The notes beneath the pieces are model-generated. The model saw only the letters and a list, made by a program, of their open reading frames with translations. It had not been told where the DNA came from and did not search any database. Made by a program: the position numbers and the translations under genes. A DNA stretch of 64,000 bases. It comes from Actinocatenispora thailandica. GTDB lineage: Bacteria > Actinomycetota > Actinomycetes > Mycobacteriales > Micromonosporaceae. The stretch spans positions 1,920,198-1,984,197 of the forward strand of contig NZ_AP023355.1 in NCBI RefSeq assembly GCF_016865425.1. The letters run 5' to 3'. This document shows positions 9,195-17,026 of the stretch, piece by piece. The stretch's first letter is position 1. Each line of letters starts with the position of its first letter.

Positions 9195-9824
9195 ATGAGT
9201 ACGCCGGAGACGACCACCGTCACCCGTCACCTGCCGACCCGTGCCGACCCCCGCCGGCGGCTGCGCCGGGTCAGCCTGGCCGCCGGCGGGTGGGCGCTGT
9301 GGTATGCGGCGTACCGCGGCTACTACGCCCTGGGCGGCCACGCCTTCCTGCCCGGCACCATCGAGCCCGCCGCGCAGACCACGTTCCAGCTGTTGAACGC
9401 GGCCGGCGCGATCGTCATCGCGACCGCCGCGGCAGTACCCGTCGCGGCCCTCCCGCTGTGGCGGCGGCGCCGGGCCCGGCCGGTACTGCTCGCGGTGTGC
9501 TGGGCCGGTGCGGTGGCCGGCTGCATGCACGCGCTGGTCGACATCGCCGAACGCATCCTCAGCCTCGCCGGCGCGATCCGGGTGCCCTACCCGCCGATGT
9601 GGGCGGAGATCGACCGCCGCGCCGCCGACCTGCAGGACCTGCTGTTCAACGAGCCGTGGTTCCTCGCCCAGGGGCTGCTGTTCGCCGCGGTGGCGTGGCT
9701 CGCGCTGGGACCGGGTCCGGGGCGCCGCCGCTGGATCGGGACCGCGCTGGCGGCCGTCGGGATGCTGCTGGCGCTCGGCCTGCTCACCGTGGGCGGCGTC
9801 GTCGGACGCGCCATCGTGTTCTGA
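9195..9824 (+). CDS. Small integral membrane protein, unknown function
   Basis: 209 aa from the ATG at 9195; a GTG nine bases upstream would add three residues, and neither has a clear ribosome site. A charged N terminus (RADPRRRLRR) is followed by about five hydrophobic segments (near residues 25-45, 65-85, 95-120, 155-170, 175-200), separated by a conserved-looking loop with PMWAEIDRRAADLQDLLFNEPWF. It recalls DUF3995-type membrane proteins in size and topology, but I cannot assign it to a family. It stands alone between two hairpins, so is probably monocistronic. Confidence 0.8.
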   Translation: MSTPETTTVTRHLPTRADPRRRLRRVSLAAGGWALWYAAYRGYYALGGHAFLPGTIEPAAQTTFQLLNAAGAIVIATAAAVPVAALPLWRRRRARPVLLAVCWAGAVAGCMHALVDIAERILSLAGAIRVPYPPMWAEIDRRAADLQDLLFNEPWFLAQGLLFAAVAWLALGPGPGRRRWIGTALAAVGMLLALGLLTVGGVVGRAIVF

Positions 9825-9828
9825 GCGC

Positions 9829-9856
9829 GCCTGCCCCCGGCGAGCCGGGGGCAGGC
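9829..9856 (+). terminator. Strong terminator hairpin, 12-bp arms, CGAG loop
   Basis: GCCTGCCCCCGG (9829-9840) pairs perfectly with 9845-9856 across a 4-nt CGAG loop, five bases after the stop of the membrane protein gene and before a convergent gene. Works in either direction. Confidence 0.75.
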
Positions 9857-9921
9857 GTCACGAATCGCCGGCTCCCGGTCCAGCGGTGGCTGCGGGTCCG
9901 CCGTGCCGTTCCGGCGGCGGA

Positions 9922-10554
9922 TCAGCTCGGCAGCGGTCGGCGGCCGGTGATGCCGAGCAGGATCTCCTTGACCGGGGCCGGCACCGGGGTGCCGTCGCCG
10001 ACCGTGACGTCGGCGTCGGTGCCGGCCAGGCTGATGCCGCTCAGGTCGGTACCGAAGTAGGCCAGGTTCTTGGTGCCGACGTGTTCCAGCACCCGCGCGA
10101 TCCGCTCGGTCGGTACGGCGGGGAGGCCCAGCGCCTCGGTGATGTCCAGGCCGTGGATCACCTCGTGGCTCAGTGCGCCGGCCGGCCCGTCGCCCGGCGG
10201 CTGCCACGGGTGCCGCACGTTGTCCCGGTACAGCGCGAGCAGCTCGGCGTCGCCGAGCCGTTCGGTGGTCTCGCGCGCCTCGGCGTCGGCGTACCGGTCG
10301 AAGTCGAAGCCGTACGCGGACAGCGCGGCCTGGAACTCGTCCGCGCTGGCCATCCGGTACGGCATGGTCACGTGCGCGACCACCTCGCGCACCCGCCAGC
10401 CGGCGCACAGCGACGGCGCCGCCCACTGCTGCGGGCTCAACCCGGCCAGCAGCGCGGCCAGCCGTTCCCGCTCCGCGAACGTCTCGGCCTGCAGCATGCT
10501 CGCCTCGGCCGGCAGGGTGTTCTCCCCGGTCGGCTGGGTGTCCTTCTCGGTCAT
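9922..10554 (-). CDS. Maleylpyruvate isomerase/DinB-fold, mycothiol-dependent type
   Basis: 210 aa. The start ATG at 10554 is chosen because AGGAGG sits upstream at the right distance; longer in-frame extensions run into the preceding sigma gene. The N-terminal half has the four-helix DinB/MDMPI plan: ERERLAALLAGLSPQQWAAPSLCAGWRVREVVAHVTMPYR, with the conserved W-x-V-R-E/D-V-V-A-H metal-site His, and a later SHEVIHGLDI that supplies another His. The family includes mycothiol-dependent maleylpyruvate isomerases and many uncharacterised thiol transferases; actual substrate unknown. It lies 53 bp downstream of an ECF sigma gene on the same strand and is probably cotranscribed. Confidence 0.82.
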   Translation of the reverse strand: MTEKDTQPTGENTLPAEASMLQAETFAERERLAALLAGLSPQQWAAPSLCAGWRVREVVAHVTMPYRMASADEFQAALSAYGFDFDRYADAEARETTERLGDAELLALYRDNVRHPWQPPGDGPAGALSHEVIHGLDITEALGLPAVPTERIARVLEHVGTKNLAYFGTDLSGISLAGTDADVTVGDGTPVPAPVKEILLGITGRRPLPS

Positions 10555-10607
10555 CTCGCTCCTCCTGATCGGCAGTACGCCTCTGGTACGTGCCGGGAGG
10601 GCGAAAC

Positions 10608-11573
10608 TCATCGGCGCGCGGGCAGAAACTCCGGCAGGCCGTACTCGCCGAAGCGCGGGCCGGTGCCGAGGAAGGTGATCTGGTGCACCACCAGACCGTC
10701 CCGCACCTCGAGGGCGACGATCGCGAACGGCCGCAACGTCCCGTCCTCGGCCGGCCGGTACTGGCCGTAGCCGATCGTCCCGTTCGTGTGTACTGGCAGC
10801 AGCCGGTCGGCGGCGCACGCGTCGGAACCGCCGAAGGCCCGCAGCACCGCGTCGCGGCCGGACAGCCACCACGCGAACGGCGGCATCGAGCTGACCGTGT
10901 CCCGGTGCAGCAGTTCCCGCAGCCCCGCCACGTCGTGCGCCTCGAACGCGGCGACGTAGCGGGCCAGCAGGTCCCGTACCGCGGGGTCGGCCGGCTCGGC
11001 CACCGCGCCCGGCGCCGGCCGGCGTTCGGCGAGGGTGGCCCGGGCCCGCTGCAGCGCGCTGTTGACCGCCGGTACCGACAGCTCCAGCGCCGTGGCGGTC
11101 TCGGCCGCGGTGAACCCGAACACGTCGCGCAGCAGCAGGGCGGCCCGCTGCCGTGGCGGCAGGTGCTGCAGCGCGGCGAGGAAGGCCAGCCGGACGCTCT
11201 CCCGCTGGACGGCCAGCTCCGCCGGGTCGGCGGCGTGCACGGTGCGGCTGTCCGGCATCGGTTCCAGCCAGGCGTCGGCCGGCAGCGGGGCGCCCAGCTC
11301 ACCGTCCACGGTGGCCGGCACCGGCGCCAGCAGCTCCCGCCGCCGGGCGGCGCGCAGCAGGTCCAGGCAGACGTTGGTCGCGATGGCGTGCACCCAGGTG
11401 CGCAGCGACGCCCGGGCCGGATCGAACCGGTCGAGCCGGCGGTGGGCGCGGATCACCGTCTCCTGAACCGCGTCCTCGGTGTCCGCCGCCGAACCGAGCA
11501 TCCGGTAGCAGTAGCCGGTCAGCGGCCCACGCAGCGCCTCGATGTCCTCGACTCCCGGTGTCGCCTGCCGCAC
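10608..11573 (-). CDS. ECF sigma-70 factor with C-terminal SnoaL-like domain
   Basis: 321 aa from a GTG start. Region 2 is seen around residues 12-80 (LTGYCYRMLGSAADTEDAVQETVIRAHRRLDRF, then SLRTWVHAIATNVCLDLLR). Region 4 lies near 140-190 (LPPRQRAALLLRDVFGFTAAETATALELSVPAVNSALQRAR). Residues about 205-320 form a SnoaL/NTF2-like extension with ARYVAAFEAHDV and GLVVHQITFLGTG. This architecture is that of the SigG/TIGR02960-like actinobacterial ECF group, in which the C-terminal domain is thought to act in place of a separate anti-sigma factor. No anti-sigma gene is adjacent. Its likely partner is the isomerase-fold gene just downstream. Confidence 0.92.
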   Translation of the reverse strand: MRQATPGVEDIEALRGPLTGYCYRMLGSAADTEDAVQETVIRAHRRLDRFDPARASLRTWVHAIATNVCLDLLRAARRRELLAPVPATVDGELGAPLPADAWLEPMPDSRTVHAADPAELAVQRESVRLAFLAALQHLPPRQRAALLLRDVFGFTAAETATALELSVPAVNSALQRARATLAERRPAPGAVAEPADPAVRDLLARYVAAFEAHDVAGLRELLHRDTVSSMPPFAWWLSGRDAVLRAFGGSDACAADRLLPVHTNGTIGYGQYRPAEDGTLRPFAIVALEVRDGLVVHQITFLGTGPRFGEYGLPEFLPARR

Positions 11574-11610
11574 CCGGACATGGTCGCACGACGTCCGGGT
11601 GCGGAGCGGC

Positions 11611-11712
11611 CAGCGGCGCCGGCGGGGTGATCGGCGGCGCCGGGCGGGTTGTCAGCGGCGCCGGGCGGGTTGTCAGCGGCGCCGGGCGGGGTGGTCAGCG
11701 GCGCCGGGTCCG
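11611..11712. repeat. Five tandem ~21-bp units overlapping a gene stop
   Basis: Units CAGCGGCGCCGGGCGGGTTGT and close variants begin at 11611, 11632, 11653, 11674 and 11696. The last unit carries the final Arg codons and stop of the ABC ATPase (stop complement at 11695-11697), so the array looks like repeated copies of that gene's 3' end extending downstream. Confidence 0.85.
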
Positions 11713-12534
11713 GGAGAACTCCTCGTAGGCCGACATGACCTCCTCGGTCGGGCCGTCCATCCGCAGCACCCCGGCCTCCAGCCAGAGGGTGCGCTCGCAC
11801 ATGTCGCGGATCGTCCGGTTCTGGTGGCTGACCACGAACACGGTGCCGGCCTGACCGCGCAGTTCCCGGACCCGTTCCTCGCTGCGCTTCTGGAACGCCG
11901 CGTCGCCGGTGGCCAGCGCCTCGTCGATGAGCAGTACGTCGTGGCTCTTCGCCGCGGCGATGGAGAAGCGCAGCCGGGCCGCCATGCCGGAGGAGTAGGT
12001 ACGCATCGGCAGCGAGATGAAGTCGCCCCGCTCGTTGATGCCGGAGAAGTCGACGATCTGCTGGTAGTGCTGTTTCACCTGCGCCGGGTTCATCCCCATG
12101 GCGAGGCAGCCGAGTACCACGTTGCGCTCGCCGGTCAGGTCGTTCATCAGCGCGGCGTTGACGCCGAGCAGGGACGGCTGGCCGTTGGTGTACACCGTGC
12201 CGCTGCGCGGCGGCAGCAGACCGGCGATGGCGCGCAGCAGGGTCGACTTGCCGGAGCCGTTGCTGCCGACGATGCCGATCGCCTCGCCCTTGTGCGCGAC
12301 GAAGGTGACGCCCTTGACCGCGTGCACCTCGCGCATCGACGGCGAGTTCTGCCGGCGCAGGATCCGGCTCAACGCCGCCGTCGGCGAGTTCCGGCCGCCG
12401 CTCGCGCCGTAGACCCGGTAGACGATGTGCACGTCGTCGACGATGACGGTGGGTTCCCGGTCGGCCGGCGCTACCCGGTCGTCGAGGGTCTCCGCCTGCT
12501 CGTCGAAGAAGCTGGGTACCGGTTGGTCAGCCAC
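11695..12534 (-). CDS. Polysaccharide-export ABC ATPase (Wzt/TagH/RfbE-like)
   Basis: 279 aa. The ABC motifs are in order: Walker A GSNGSGKST (about residue 88), signature YSSGMAARL (about 190), Walker B VLLIDEALATGD (about 212) and a switch His in VVSHQ. The N terminus IVDDVHIVYRVYG and the insertion RILRRQNSPSMREVHAVKGV are typical of the exporters for O-antigen, teichoic acid or mycobacterial galactan. There is no C-terminal carbohydrate-binding extension, so export is unlikely to require cap recognition. It starts within the last bases of the permease gene (8-bp overlap) and forms a two-component transporter with it. The cargo is a lipid-linked glycan by family knowledge. Confidence 0.93.
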   Translation of the reverse strand: MADQPVPSFFDEQAETLDDRVAPADREPTVIVDDVHIVYRVYGASGGRNSPTAALSRILRRQNSPSMREVHAVKGVTFVAHKGEAIGIVGSNGSGKSTLLRAIAGLLPPRSGTVYTNGQPSLLGVNAALMNDLTGERNVVLGCLAMGMNPAQVKQHYQQIVDFSGINERGDFISLPMRTYSSGMAARLRFSIAAAKSHDVLLIDEALATGDAAFQKRSEERVRELRGQAGTVFVVSHQNRTIRDMCERTLWLEAGVLRMDGPTEEVMSAYEEFSRTRRR

Positions 12535-13474
12535 GGCCGTACTCCTCCTCGGCGTGCCAGAAGAACACGAACCCGCCGAGCCCGATCACCAGCGCCCACC
12601 CGGCCGCCTTGAGCCACAGGTGGCCCGGCAGGGTGTTCGCCGGTACCGAGGTCATCAGCGAGTGCCGCATCAGGCTGATGAACACGTACGACGGGTTCCA
12701 GTTGAGGGCGGTCACCACGAGGTGCGGCGCGTGTCGGGCCACCACGCTGGTGTTGTAGAAGACGCCGGAGAGGTACATCCAGACCCGCATCACGAACGGC
12801 ACCAGCTGGGCGAGGTCCGTGGTCTTCGCGGCGAGCCGGGCGACGATCATCACCAGCCCGGCGTTGAAGATCGTCTGCAGCAGGATCGACGGCACGATCA
12901 GCAGCCAGTGCCAGGTCAGCGGCTCGCCGGTGACCAGCACGATGCCGCTGAGCACCACCATCGACAGGACCAGCTGCTGCAACTGCGAGATGGTCGCGGC
13001 GACCGGCAGGCTGGCGCGCGGGAAGTGCAGCGCCCGGATCAGCGTCAGGTTGCTCGGGATCGACCGGGTGCCGGCCTGCACCGCCTGCTGGGTGAAGTTG
13101 AAGATGAACACTCCGACGCACAGGTACGCGATGTAGTTGTCGATGCCCCGGTGGGTGCCCAGCAGCACGCCGAAGATCAGGAAGTACACCGCCGCGTTGA
13201 TCAGCGGCGTCACCACCTGCCAGACCTGGCCGAGCCGCGCCGTGGTGTACTGCGCGGCCAGCTTGGAGCTGGCGAACGTCCGGATGAAGTGCCGGCGCCC
13301 CCACACCTTCCGGGCGTACTCGACCAGGCCCGGTCGCGCGCCGCTGACCGCCAGCCCGTACCGCCGGGCGAGTTCCCCGAGATCCGCGGTACCGGCGCCG
13401 CCGGTCCCGCCGCCCCGTGCCGCGCCCGGTGAGCCGGGCGGCTCGGTCGCGGTCGCCTGAACTCCGTCACCCAT
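12527..13474 (-). CDS. Polysaccharide-export ABC permease (Wzm/TagG-like)
   Basis: 315 aa. After a low-complexity Gly/Ala/Pro leader (residues 1-30) comes the ABC-2 export signature region: RHFIRTFASSKLAAQYTTARLGQVWQVVTPLINAAVYFLIFGVLLG. Six hydrophobic segments follow, including VFIFNFTQQAV, LVLSMVVLSGIVLV and the C-terminal ALVIGLGGFVFFW. This is the membrane partner of the adjacent ATPase. The pair moves an undecaprenyl- or decaprenyl-linked glycan across the membrane. No glycosyltransferases are directly beside it, so its substrate is probably made elsewhere, possibly by the cluster starting near 58 kb. Confidence 0.92.
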   Translation of the reverse strand: MGDGVQATATEPPGSPGAARGGGTGGAGTADLGELARRYGLAVSGARPGLVEYARKVWGRRHFIRTFASSKLAAQYTTARLGQVWQVVTPLINAAVYFLIFGVLLGTHRGIDNYIAYLCVGVFIFNFTQQAVQAGTRSIPSNLTLIRALHFPRASLPVAATISQLQQLVLSMVVLSGIVLVTGEPLTWHWLLIVPSILLQTIFNAGLVMIVARLAAKTTDLAQLVPFVMRVWMYLSGVFYNTSVVARHAPHLVVTALNWNPSYVFISLMRHSLMTSVPANTLPGHLWLKAAGWALVIGLGGFVFFWHAEEEYGRG

Positions 13475-13580
13475 CCGTGCTCCTCGCTCGGTTGCCGCCG
13501 CCGGGCGGTCGGTGCTCGTCGCGGCCCGGCCGAACCGGCCGTCGACCTGGACGTACGGTGCGCCGACCGTTCACGCCGGG

Positions 13581-13601
13581 ACGATACCGTATCGTCGTAT
13601 C
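13581..13601. promoter_or_regulatory. Palindromic TetR-type operator with extra half-site
   Basis: ACGATAC-C-GTATCGT (13581-13595) is a perfect palindrome around one base, followed by an overlapping extra half-site CGTATCG to 13601. It lies 70 bp upstream of the TetR gene and about 106 bp upstream of the divergent ABC permease, so it may control both. Confidence 0.6.
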
Positions 13602-13665
13602 GACCCACGGTAGGCCGGTCGGGCGAGCGAACGCAACAGGTTCGTCCCGGCGTTAGACTGCGCGG

Positions 13666-14304
13666 ATGCGTTCGGCAAGCGACGAGTCCGAGGAGTCTCC
13701 ATCTCGGGCAAAACGCACGCCAGCCGGCGCCGCGGTGCTGCGCGAGGACGTGACCGAGGCGATCCGCGCCGCCGTCTTCGCCGAACTCGCCGAGGGCGGG
13801 TACGGCCGGATGTCGATCGAACGGGTCGCCCGCCGGGCCGGGGTCGGCAAGACCGCCGTCTACCGCCGCTGGGGCTCGAAGCTCGAAATGGTCATCGACA
13901 TGGTGTCCGCCGTCGCGGTGGACATCACCGAACTACCGGACACCGGCAGCCTGCACGGCGACATCGAGACGGTGCTCATGATCGCCGCCCACGCGCTGCG
14001 CCACCCGCTCGCCGCGCACATCGTGCCCGACCTGCTCGCCGAGGCGGCGCGGAACCCGGCCATCGCGACGATCCTGCACGAGGCGCTCAGCGACAACCAG
14101 CGTGGCATCGGCACCCTGCTCATCGAGCGGGCGCGGCGGCGCGGTGAACTGACCAGCCCGGTCGACCCCGACTTCTTCGTCGACCTCATCGTCGGCCCGC
14201 TGTACTGGCGGCTCGCCGTGGCCCGGGCGCCCCTGACGGCCAACTACCTCGGCCAACTGGCCGCCGCCGCCACCACCGCCGTCACCGCCGCGCCCTCGAC
14301 CTGA
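13666..14304 (+). CDS. TetR-family transcriptional regulator
   Basis: 212 aa. The N-terminal helix-turn-helix is clear at residues 30-75: AAVFAELAEGGYGRMSIERVARRAGVGKTAVYRRWGSKLEMV. The C-terminal ligand domain resembles TetR_C_11/16 types with DPDFFVDLIVGPLYWRLAVARAPL. A -10 like TAGACT (13654-13659) ends six bases before the ATG and no ribosome site is visible, so translation is probably leaderless. The palindrome at 13581-13595 is the likely autoregulatory operator. The divergent polysaccharide exporter is a possible target. Confidence 0.93.
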   Translation: MRSASDESEESPSRAKRTPAGAAVLREDVTEAIRAAVFAELAEGGYGRMSIERVARRAGVGKTAVYRRWGSKLEMVIDMVSAVAVDITELPDTGSLHGDIETVLMIAAHALRHPLAAHIVPDLLAEAARNPAIATILHEALSDNQRGIGTLLIERARRRGELTSPVDPDFFVDLIVGPLYWRLAVARAPLTANYLGQLAAAATTAVTAAPST

Positions 14305-14325
14305 GGCCGTTGTCGCGCCGCGTCG

Positions 14326-14345
14326 TATCGGCTACCTGGCCGATA
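14326..14345. promoter_or_regulatory. Perfect palindrome over a leaderless promoter
   Basis: TATCGGC-TACCTG-GCCGATA is a perfect 7-bp-arm palindrome. A -10 hexamer TAGTGT follows at 14367-14372, then seven bases to the GTG at 14380. The palindrome is centred about 45 bp before the presumed transcription start, a typical activator position. Confidence 0.5.
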
Positions 14346-14379
14346 GTGGCCGCCCCGGTTCGTCCCTAGTGTTCTGCTG

Positions 14380-14667
14380 GTGACGCAGCACAGTGCGATC
14401 GCCGATTTCGCCGCACTCGGCGGGACCCTGGAGATAGCCGTCGGTGCGCAGCCCGCGGATCCGCGGGTCGCCGTGCTGACCGCCGAAACCAAGCATGCGG
14501 TACTCATGCTGCATCCGGATGCGGCCAGCCGGGACGCGGAGGCGCTGATCGGGGCGGCGACGTTCCGGCTGTTGTGGTTCCGGGCGGTCGGGCCGGACCG
14601 GGACGGGTGGCAGCGGGTCGGCGCCCGGCGACGTTGGCGACTGACCATCCGGGTACCCCGCGCGTGA
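14380..14667 (+). CDS. Small hypothetical protein, probably leaderless
   Basis: 95 aa from a GTG. There is no recognisable family. The sequence has an acidic/hydrophobic beginning (SAIADFAALGGTLEIAVG), a possible second strand-helix unit (RVAVLTAETKHAVLMLHPDAA) and a basic tail (RRRWRLTIRVPRA). Support for it being real comes from the promoter: TAGTGT sits seven bases before the GTG and a perfect palindrome lies upstream, as expected for a regulated leaderless gene. Against it: short length and no homologue I can name. Confidence 0.45.
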   Translation: MTQHSAIADFAALGGTLEIAVGAQPADPRVAVLTAETKHAVLMLHPDAASRDAEALIGAATFRLLWFRAVGPDRDGWQRVGARRRWRLTIRVPRA

Positions 14668-14875
14668 CGCCGGCGCCGGTCGGATGCGGTGCCCGGCCGA
14701 CGATCCGCGCGCCTTGCCGGCGCCGCCGCCGCGGGGCCGGCGGCAGGGCGTGCCCGCCGGCCGCGGTCGTACGGTTCGCGCCGTCCCGGGACCCGGCGCA
14801 GAATGATGCCGAGCCGGGTCGGTGCCGGACGGTCCCGTCCACGGGGTGCCGGAGACCGAGAGAGAGGTACGGGCG

Positions 14876-15262
14876 ATGACGCGAGCCCGCCGGGCGTGGT
14901 TCTGGTTGCTCAAGAACACCCTCAACCGTGGCACCACGCGCCTGGCCCGTGCCGGCCGCGGCCCGTTCTCGCTGGTGCGGCACGTCGGCCGCAGCTCCGG
15001 CCGGCGGTACGAGACGCCGCTGATCGTCGCCCGGGTACCGGAGGGTTTCGTCGCCGAGCTGACCTACGGCGAGAACGTCAACTGGTACCGCAACGTGGTG
15101 GCCGCCGGCGGCGGTGAGCTGGTCGTCGGCGGTGTGCCGCACCCGATCGTCGGGGTCGAGCGGTACCCGGCCGAGCGCGGCCGGCGCGCGTTCGGCTTCC
15201 CGGCCCGGCTCGTGCTCACCCTGACCCGGCGCGCCGAGTACCGGCTGCTCCGCACCCGCTGA
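14876..15262 (+). CDS. Deazaflavin-dependent nitroreductase-family protein
   Basis: 128 aa from an ATG preceded by AGAGAGG. The sequence RGPFSLVRHVGRSSGRRYETPLIVARVPEGFVAELTYGENVNWYRNVVAAGGGELVVGGV is the DUF385/Ddn-like split-barrel signature: G-R-x-S-G-x-x-Y/R-x-T-P, then the W-Y/x-x-N region that packs against the cofactor. Members bind F420 and reduce nitro compounds or quinones, or have unknown substrates. The protein is small but of normal length for the family. It is isolated between short intergenic gaps. Confidence 0.85.
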   Translation: MTRARRAWFWLLKNTLNRGTTRLARAGRGPFSLVRHVGRSSGRRYETPLIVARVPEGFVAELTYGENVNWYRNVVAAGGGELVVGGVPHPIVGVERYPAERGRRAFGFPARLVLTLTRRAEYRLLRTR

Positions 15263-15357
15263 ACGCCGGCACCGCAGGACGGCGTCCGCGAAGGTCCGCG
15301 GCGGAGCAGGTCGGTAGCCGGCTCGCGCCGCACCCGTGACGGCATGGTCGGGCGGGG

Positions 15358-15465
15358 GGTGTTCGGATCCGCGGCGCGGTGGTGCCCGGGCGAACCGGCG
15401 GCAGGCCGGGCGGGGGTGTTCGGATCCGCGGCGCGATGGTGCGCGGGCGAACCGGCGGCAGGCCG
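15358..15465. repeat. Two direct copies of a ~51-bp unit, 57-bp period
   Basis: Copies begin with GGTGTTCGGATCCGCGGCGC at 15358 and 15415 and end with CGAACCGGCGGCAGGCCG; only a few substitutions separate them. They lie upstream of the hypothetical gene at 15513. Confidence 0.85.
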
Positions 15466-15512
15466 TTCCCGTGCTGTTACGGTCGAACGATCCAGCGGGC
15501 CGGAGGGTGCCG

Positions 15513-16256
15513 ATGCTCACCGTGATCGACGATCGCAGCGGTGCGGCGATGCCCGTGGGGGAGCAGCCGAGCCGGCTGGTCCGGCTCTCCGTGGTCCCGC
15601 CGTCCGGCGGCGACGCGGTCCGCTGGCAGGCGGTGCGCGTGCTGCTGGTGGCGGATCTGGCCCGGCGGGTGCTGGAGGGCCTGCACGGCAGGCAGGTGCG
15701 CACCACGCTGGTCGGGTCGGCGGAGGCGCTGGCTCCGGCGGGGGATCGGCTGCGCGCGCTGTGGATCGTGCCGCCGGACGAGGTCCGGGCCGCGCCGGCG
15801 GGCGCGGAGCTGGTGGTCGCCGCCGCGGACCCGCGGCAGCCGGGCGGCATCGATTTGCGGGGTGGCGTGATCGGTGCCGGTCGCCCGGTCCTCGCCGTGG
15901 CGCCGGTCGCCGACCTCGACGTGGACGGGGCCGACCCGACCGCGGTACGGCTGGCGCTGCTGAGCCGGCCGCGGCGGGAGACGGTGGCCGAGGTGCGGCT
16001 CGCCGCCGCGGACCGGCGGCTGGCCCGGTGGCGTGCCGAGGTGGCGCTCGCCGCCCGGCAGCCGTCGGCGCCGATCCCGGCACCGGTGCTGGCGCGCATC
16101 CGGGACGCCTGCGACGACGACCTGGATGCCGTCACCCTGCTGCGCGCGCTCGACGACCTCGACGGGGCCGTACCGGCCGGCGCCCGGCTGGAGACCCTGC
16201 TGTACGTCGATCGCATCCTCGCCCTCGACCTGGCGCGCGGGTTGACCGCCGGCTGA
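15513..16256 (+). CDS. Hypothetical protein, possible CysRS/MshC-like remnant
   Basis: 247 aa. The start ATG has CGGAGG at 15501-15506. No strong family match is recalled. The order of parts is suggestive: an N-terminal segment SRLVRLSVVPPSGGDAVRWQAVRVLLVADLARRVLEG is placed like the phosphate-binding start of class I cysteinyl-tRNA synthetases, and the C-terminal RIRDACDDDLDAVTLLRALDDLDG resembles the helical domain end of CysS/MshC. HIGH and KMSKS motifs are absent, so synthetase activity is not expected. This is a weak resemblance by eye and could be chance. Confidence 0.7.
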   Translation: MLTVIDDRSGAAMPVGEQPSRLVRLSVVPPSGGDAVRWQAVRVLLVADLARRVLEGLHGRQVRTTLVGSAEALAPAGDRLRALWIVPPDEVRAAPAGAELVVAAADPRQPGGIDLRGGVIGAGRPVLAVAPVADLDVDGADPTAVRLALLSRPRRETVAEVRLAAADRRLARWRAEVALAARQPSAPIPAPVLARIRDACDDDLDAVTLLRALDDLDGAVPAGARLETLLYVDRILALDLARGLTAG

Positions 16257-16294
16257 CGCGCGGGCCGTCCCGCTGCCGCACGGCCGCGCCGCGT

Positions 16295-16921
16295 TCACGC
16301 CGGGAGGCGCTCGGCGCCGGCGGCCGGGGCGGCGGTGGCGGCGGGCAGCACGACGCGATCGACGATGTCCTCGACGAGGGCGTGGGCCGGCGGGCTGCCG
16401 TACAGCAGCAGGTGCTGGAACATCAGCGCCGGCCCGGTGCGGGCCAGTACCGGCGTCGCCGCCTGCGGGCGCACCTCGCCGCGGGCCGCGGCGCGGAGCA
16501 GGATGTCCAGCACGGTCTGCAGCCGCGGTTCGAGGACCTGATCGCGCAGCAGGGTGCGTAGCGCGCTGTCGGCCGGGCCCCGCAGTTCCGCGGCCAGCGC
16601 CTGCACGGCGAGGGTGCCGAGCCGGTCGACCAGCTGATGCATCTGCGCGAAGCAGGCGAGCAGGTCGTCCCGTACGTTGCCGGTGTCGGGCACGGCCGGC
16701 AGCGGCGGCAGCGCGTGCGCGAGTGCGTCGGCGACCAGGTCTGCCTTGCGGTCCCACCTGCGGTACAGCGATGCCCGGCTCAGCCGGGCCCGTCGTGCCA
16801 CCCGGTCGAAGGCGAGCTGGGCGTAGCCGACGTCGGCGAGCTCCTCCAGCACCGCGGCATGGATCGCCCGTTCCAACGCCGGGCCCCGGCGTCGGCCCGC
16901 TCGCTCGCTCGCCGAAGTCAT
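16295..16921 (-). CDS. TetR-family regulator of adjacent monooxygenase
   Basis: 208 aa from the ATG at 16921, preceded by GGAGAAGGG; a start 18 bases earlier would sit inside this purine-rich site. The helix-turn-helix spans about residues 20-65 (AAVLEELADVGYAQLAFDRVARRARLSRASLYRRWDRKADLV). The C-terminal half is of TetR_C_11 type with EPRLQTVLDILLRAAARGEV. The gene is divergent from a FAD monooxygenase, with a perfect 17-bp palindrome in the 105-bp gap, the standard arrangement for a repressor controlling itself and a detoxifying or catabolic enzyme. Confidence 0.92.
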   Translation of the reverse strand: MTSASERAGRRRGPALERAIHAAVLEELADVGYAQLAFDRVARRARLSRASLYRRWDRKADLVADALAHALPPLPAVPDTGNVRDDLLACFAQMHQLVDRLGTLAVQALAAELRGPADSALRTLLRDQVLEPRLQTVLDILLRAAARGEVRPQAATPVLARTGPALMFQHLLLYGSPPAHALVEDIVDRVVLPAATAAPAAGAERLPA

Positions 16922-16941
16922 CCCTTCTCCTTCTCCCAATC

Positions 16942-16958
16942 AGATACAGACTGTATCT
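16942..16958. promoter_or_regulatory. TetR operator in divergent promoter
   Basis: AGATACAG-A-CTGTATCT is a perfect 8-bp-arm palindrome in an AT-rich stretch, 20 bp from the TetR start and 68 bp from the monooxygenase start. Confidence 0.8.
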
Positions 16959-17026
16959 TAACCAAGGGACATGACTGTAAGAACCCTGGTCTTCTGAGAA
17001 ACACACCGTTCTTCGTGGGGTGCAGG

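Noticed and set aside
11542-12612. 356-codon plus-strand frame across the ABC ATPase
   Set aside because: Antisense to an ABC ATPase with all motifs intact; its start part is made of the 21-bp repeat.
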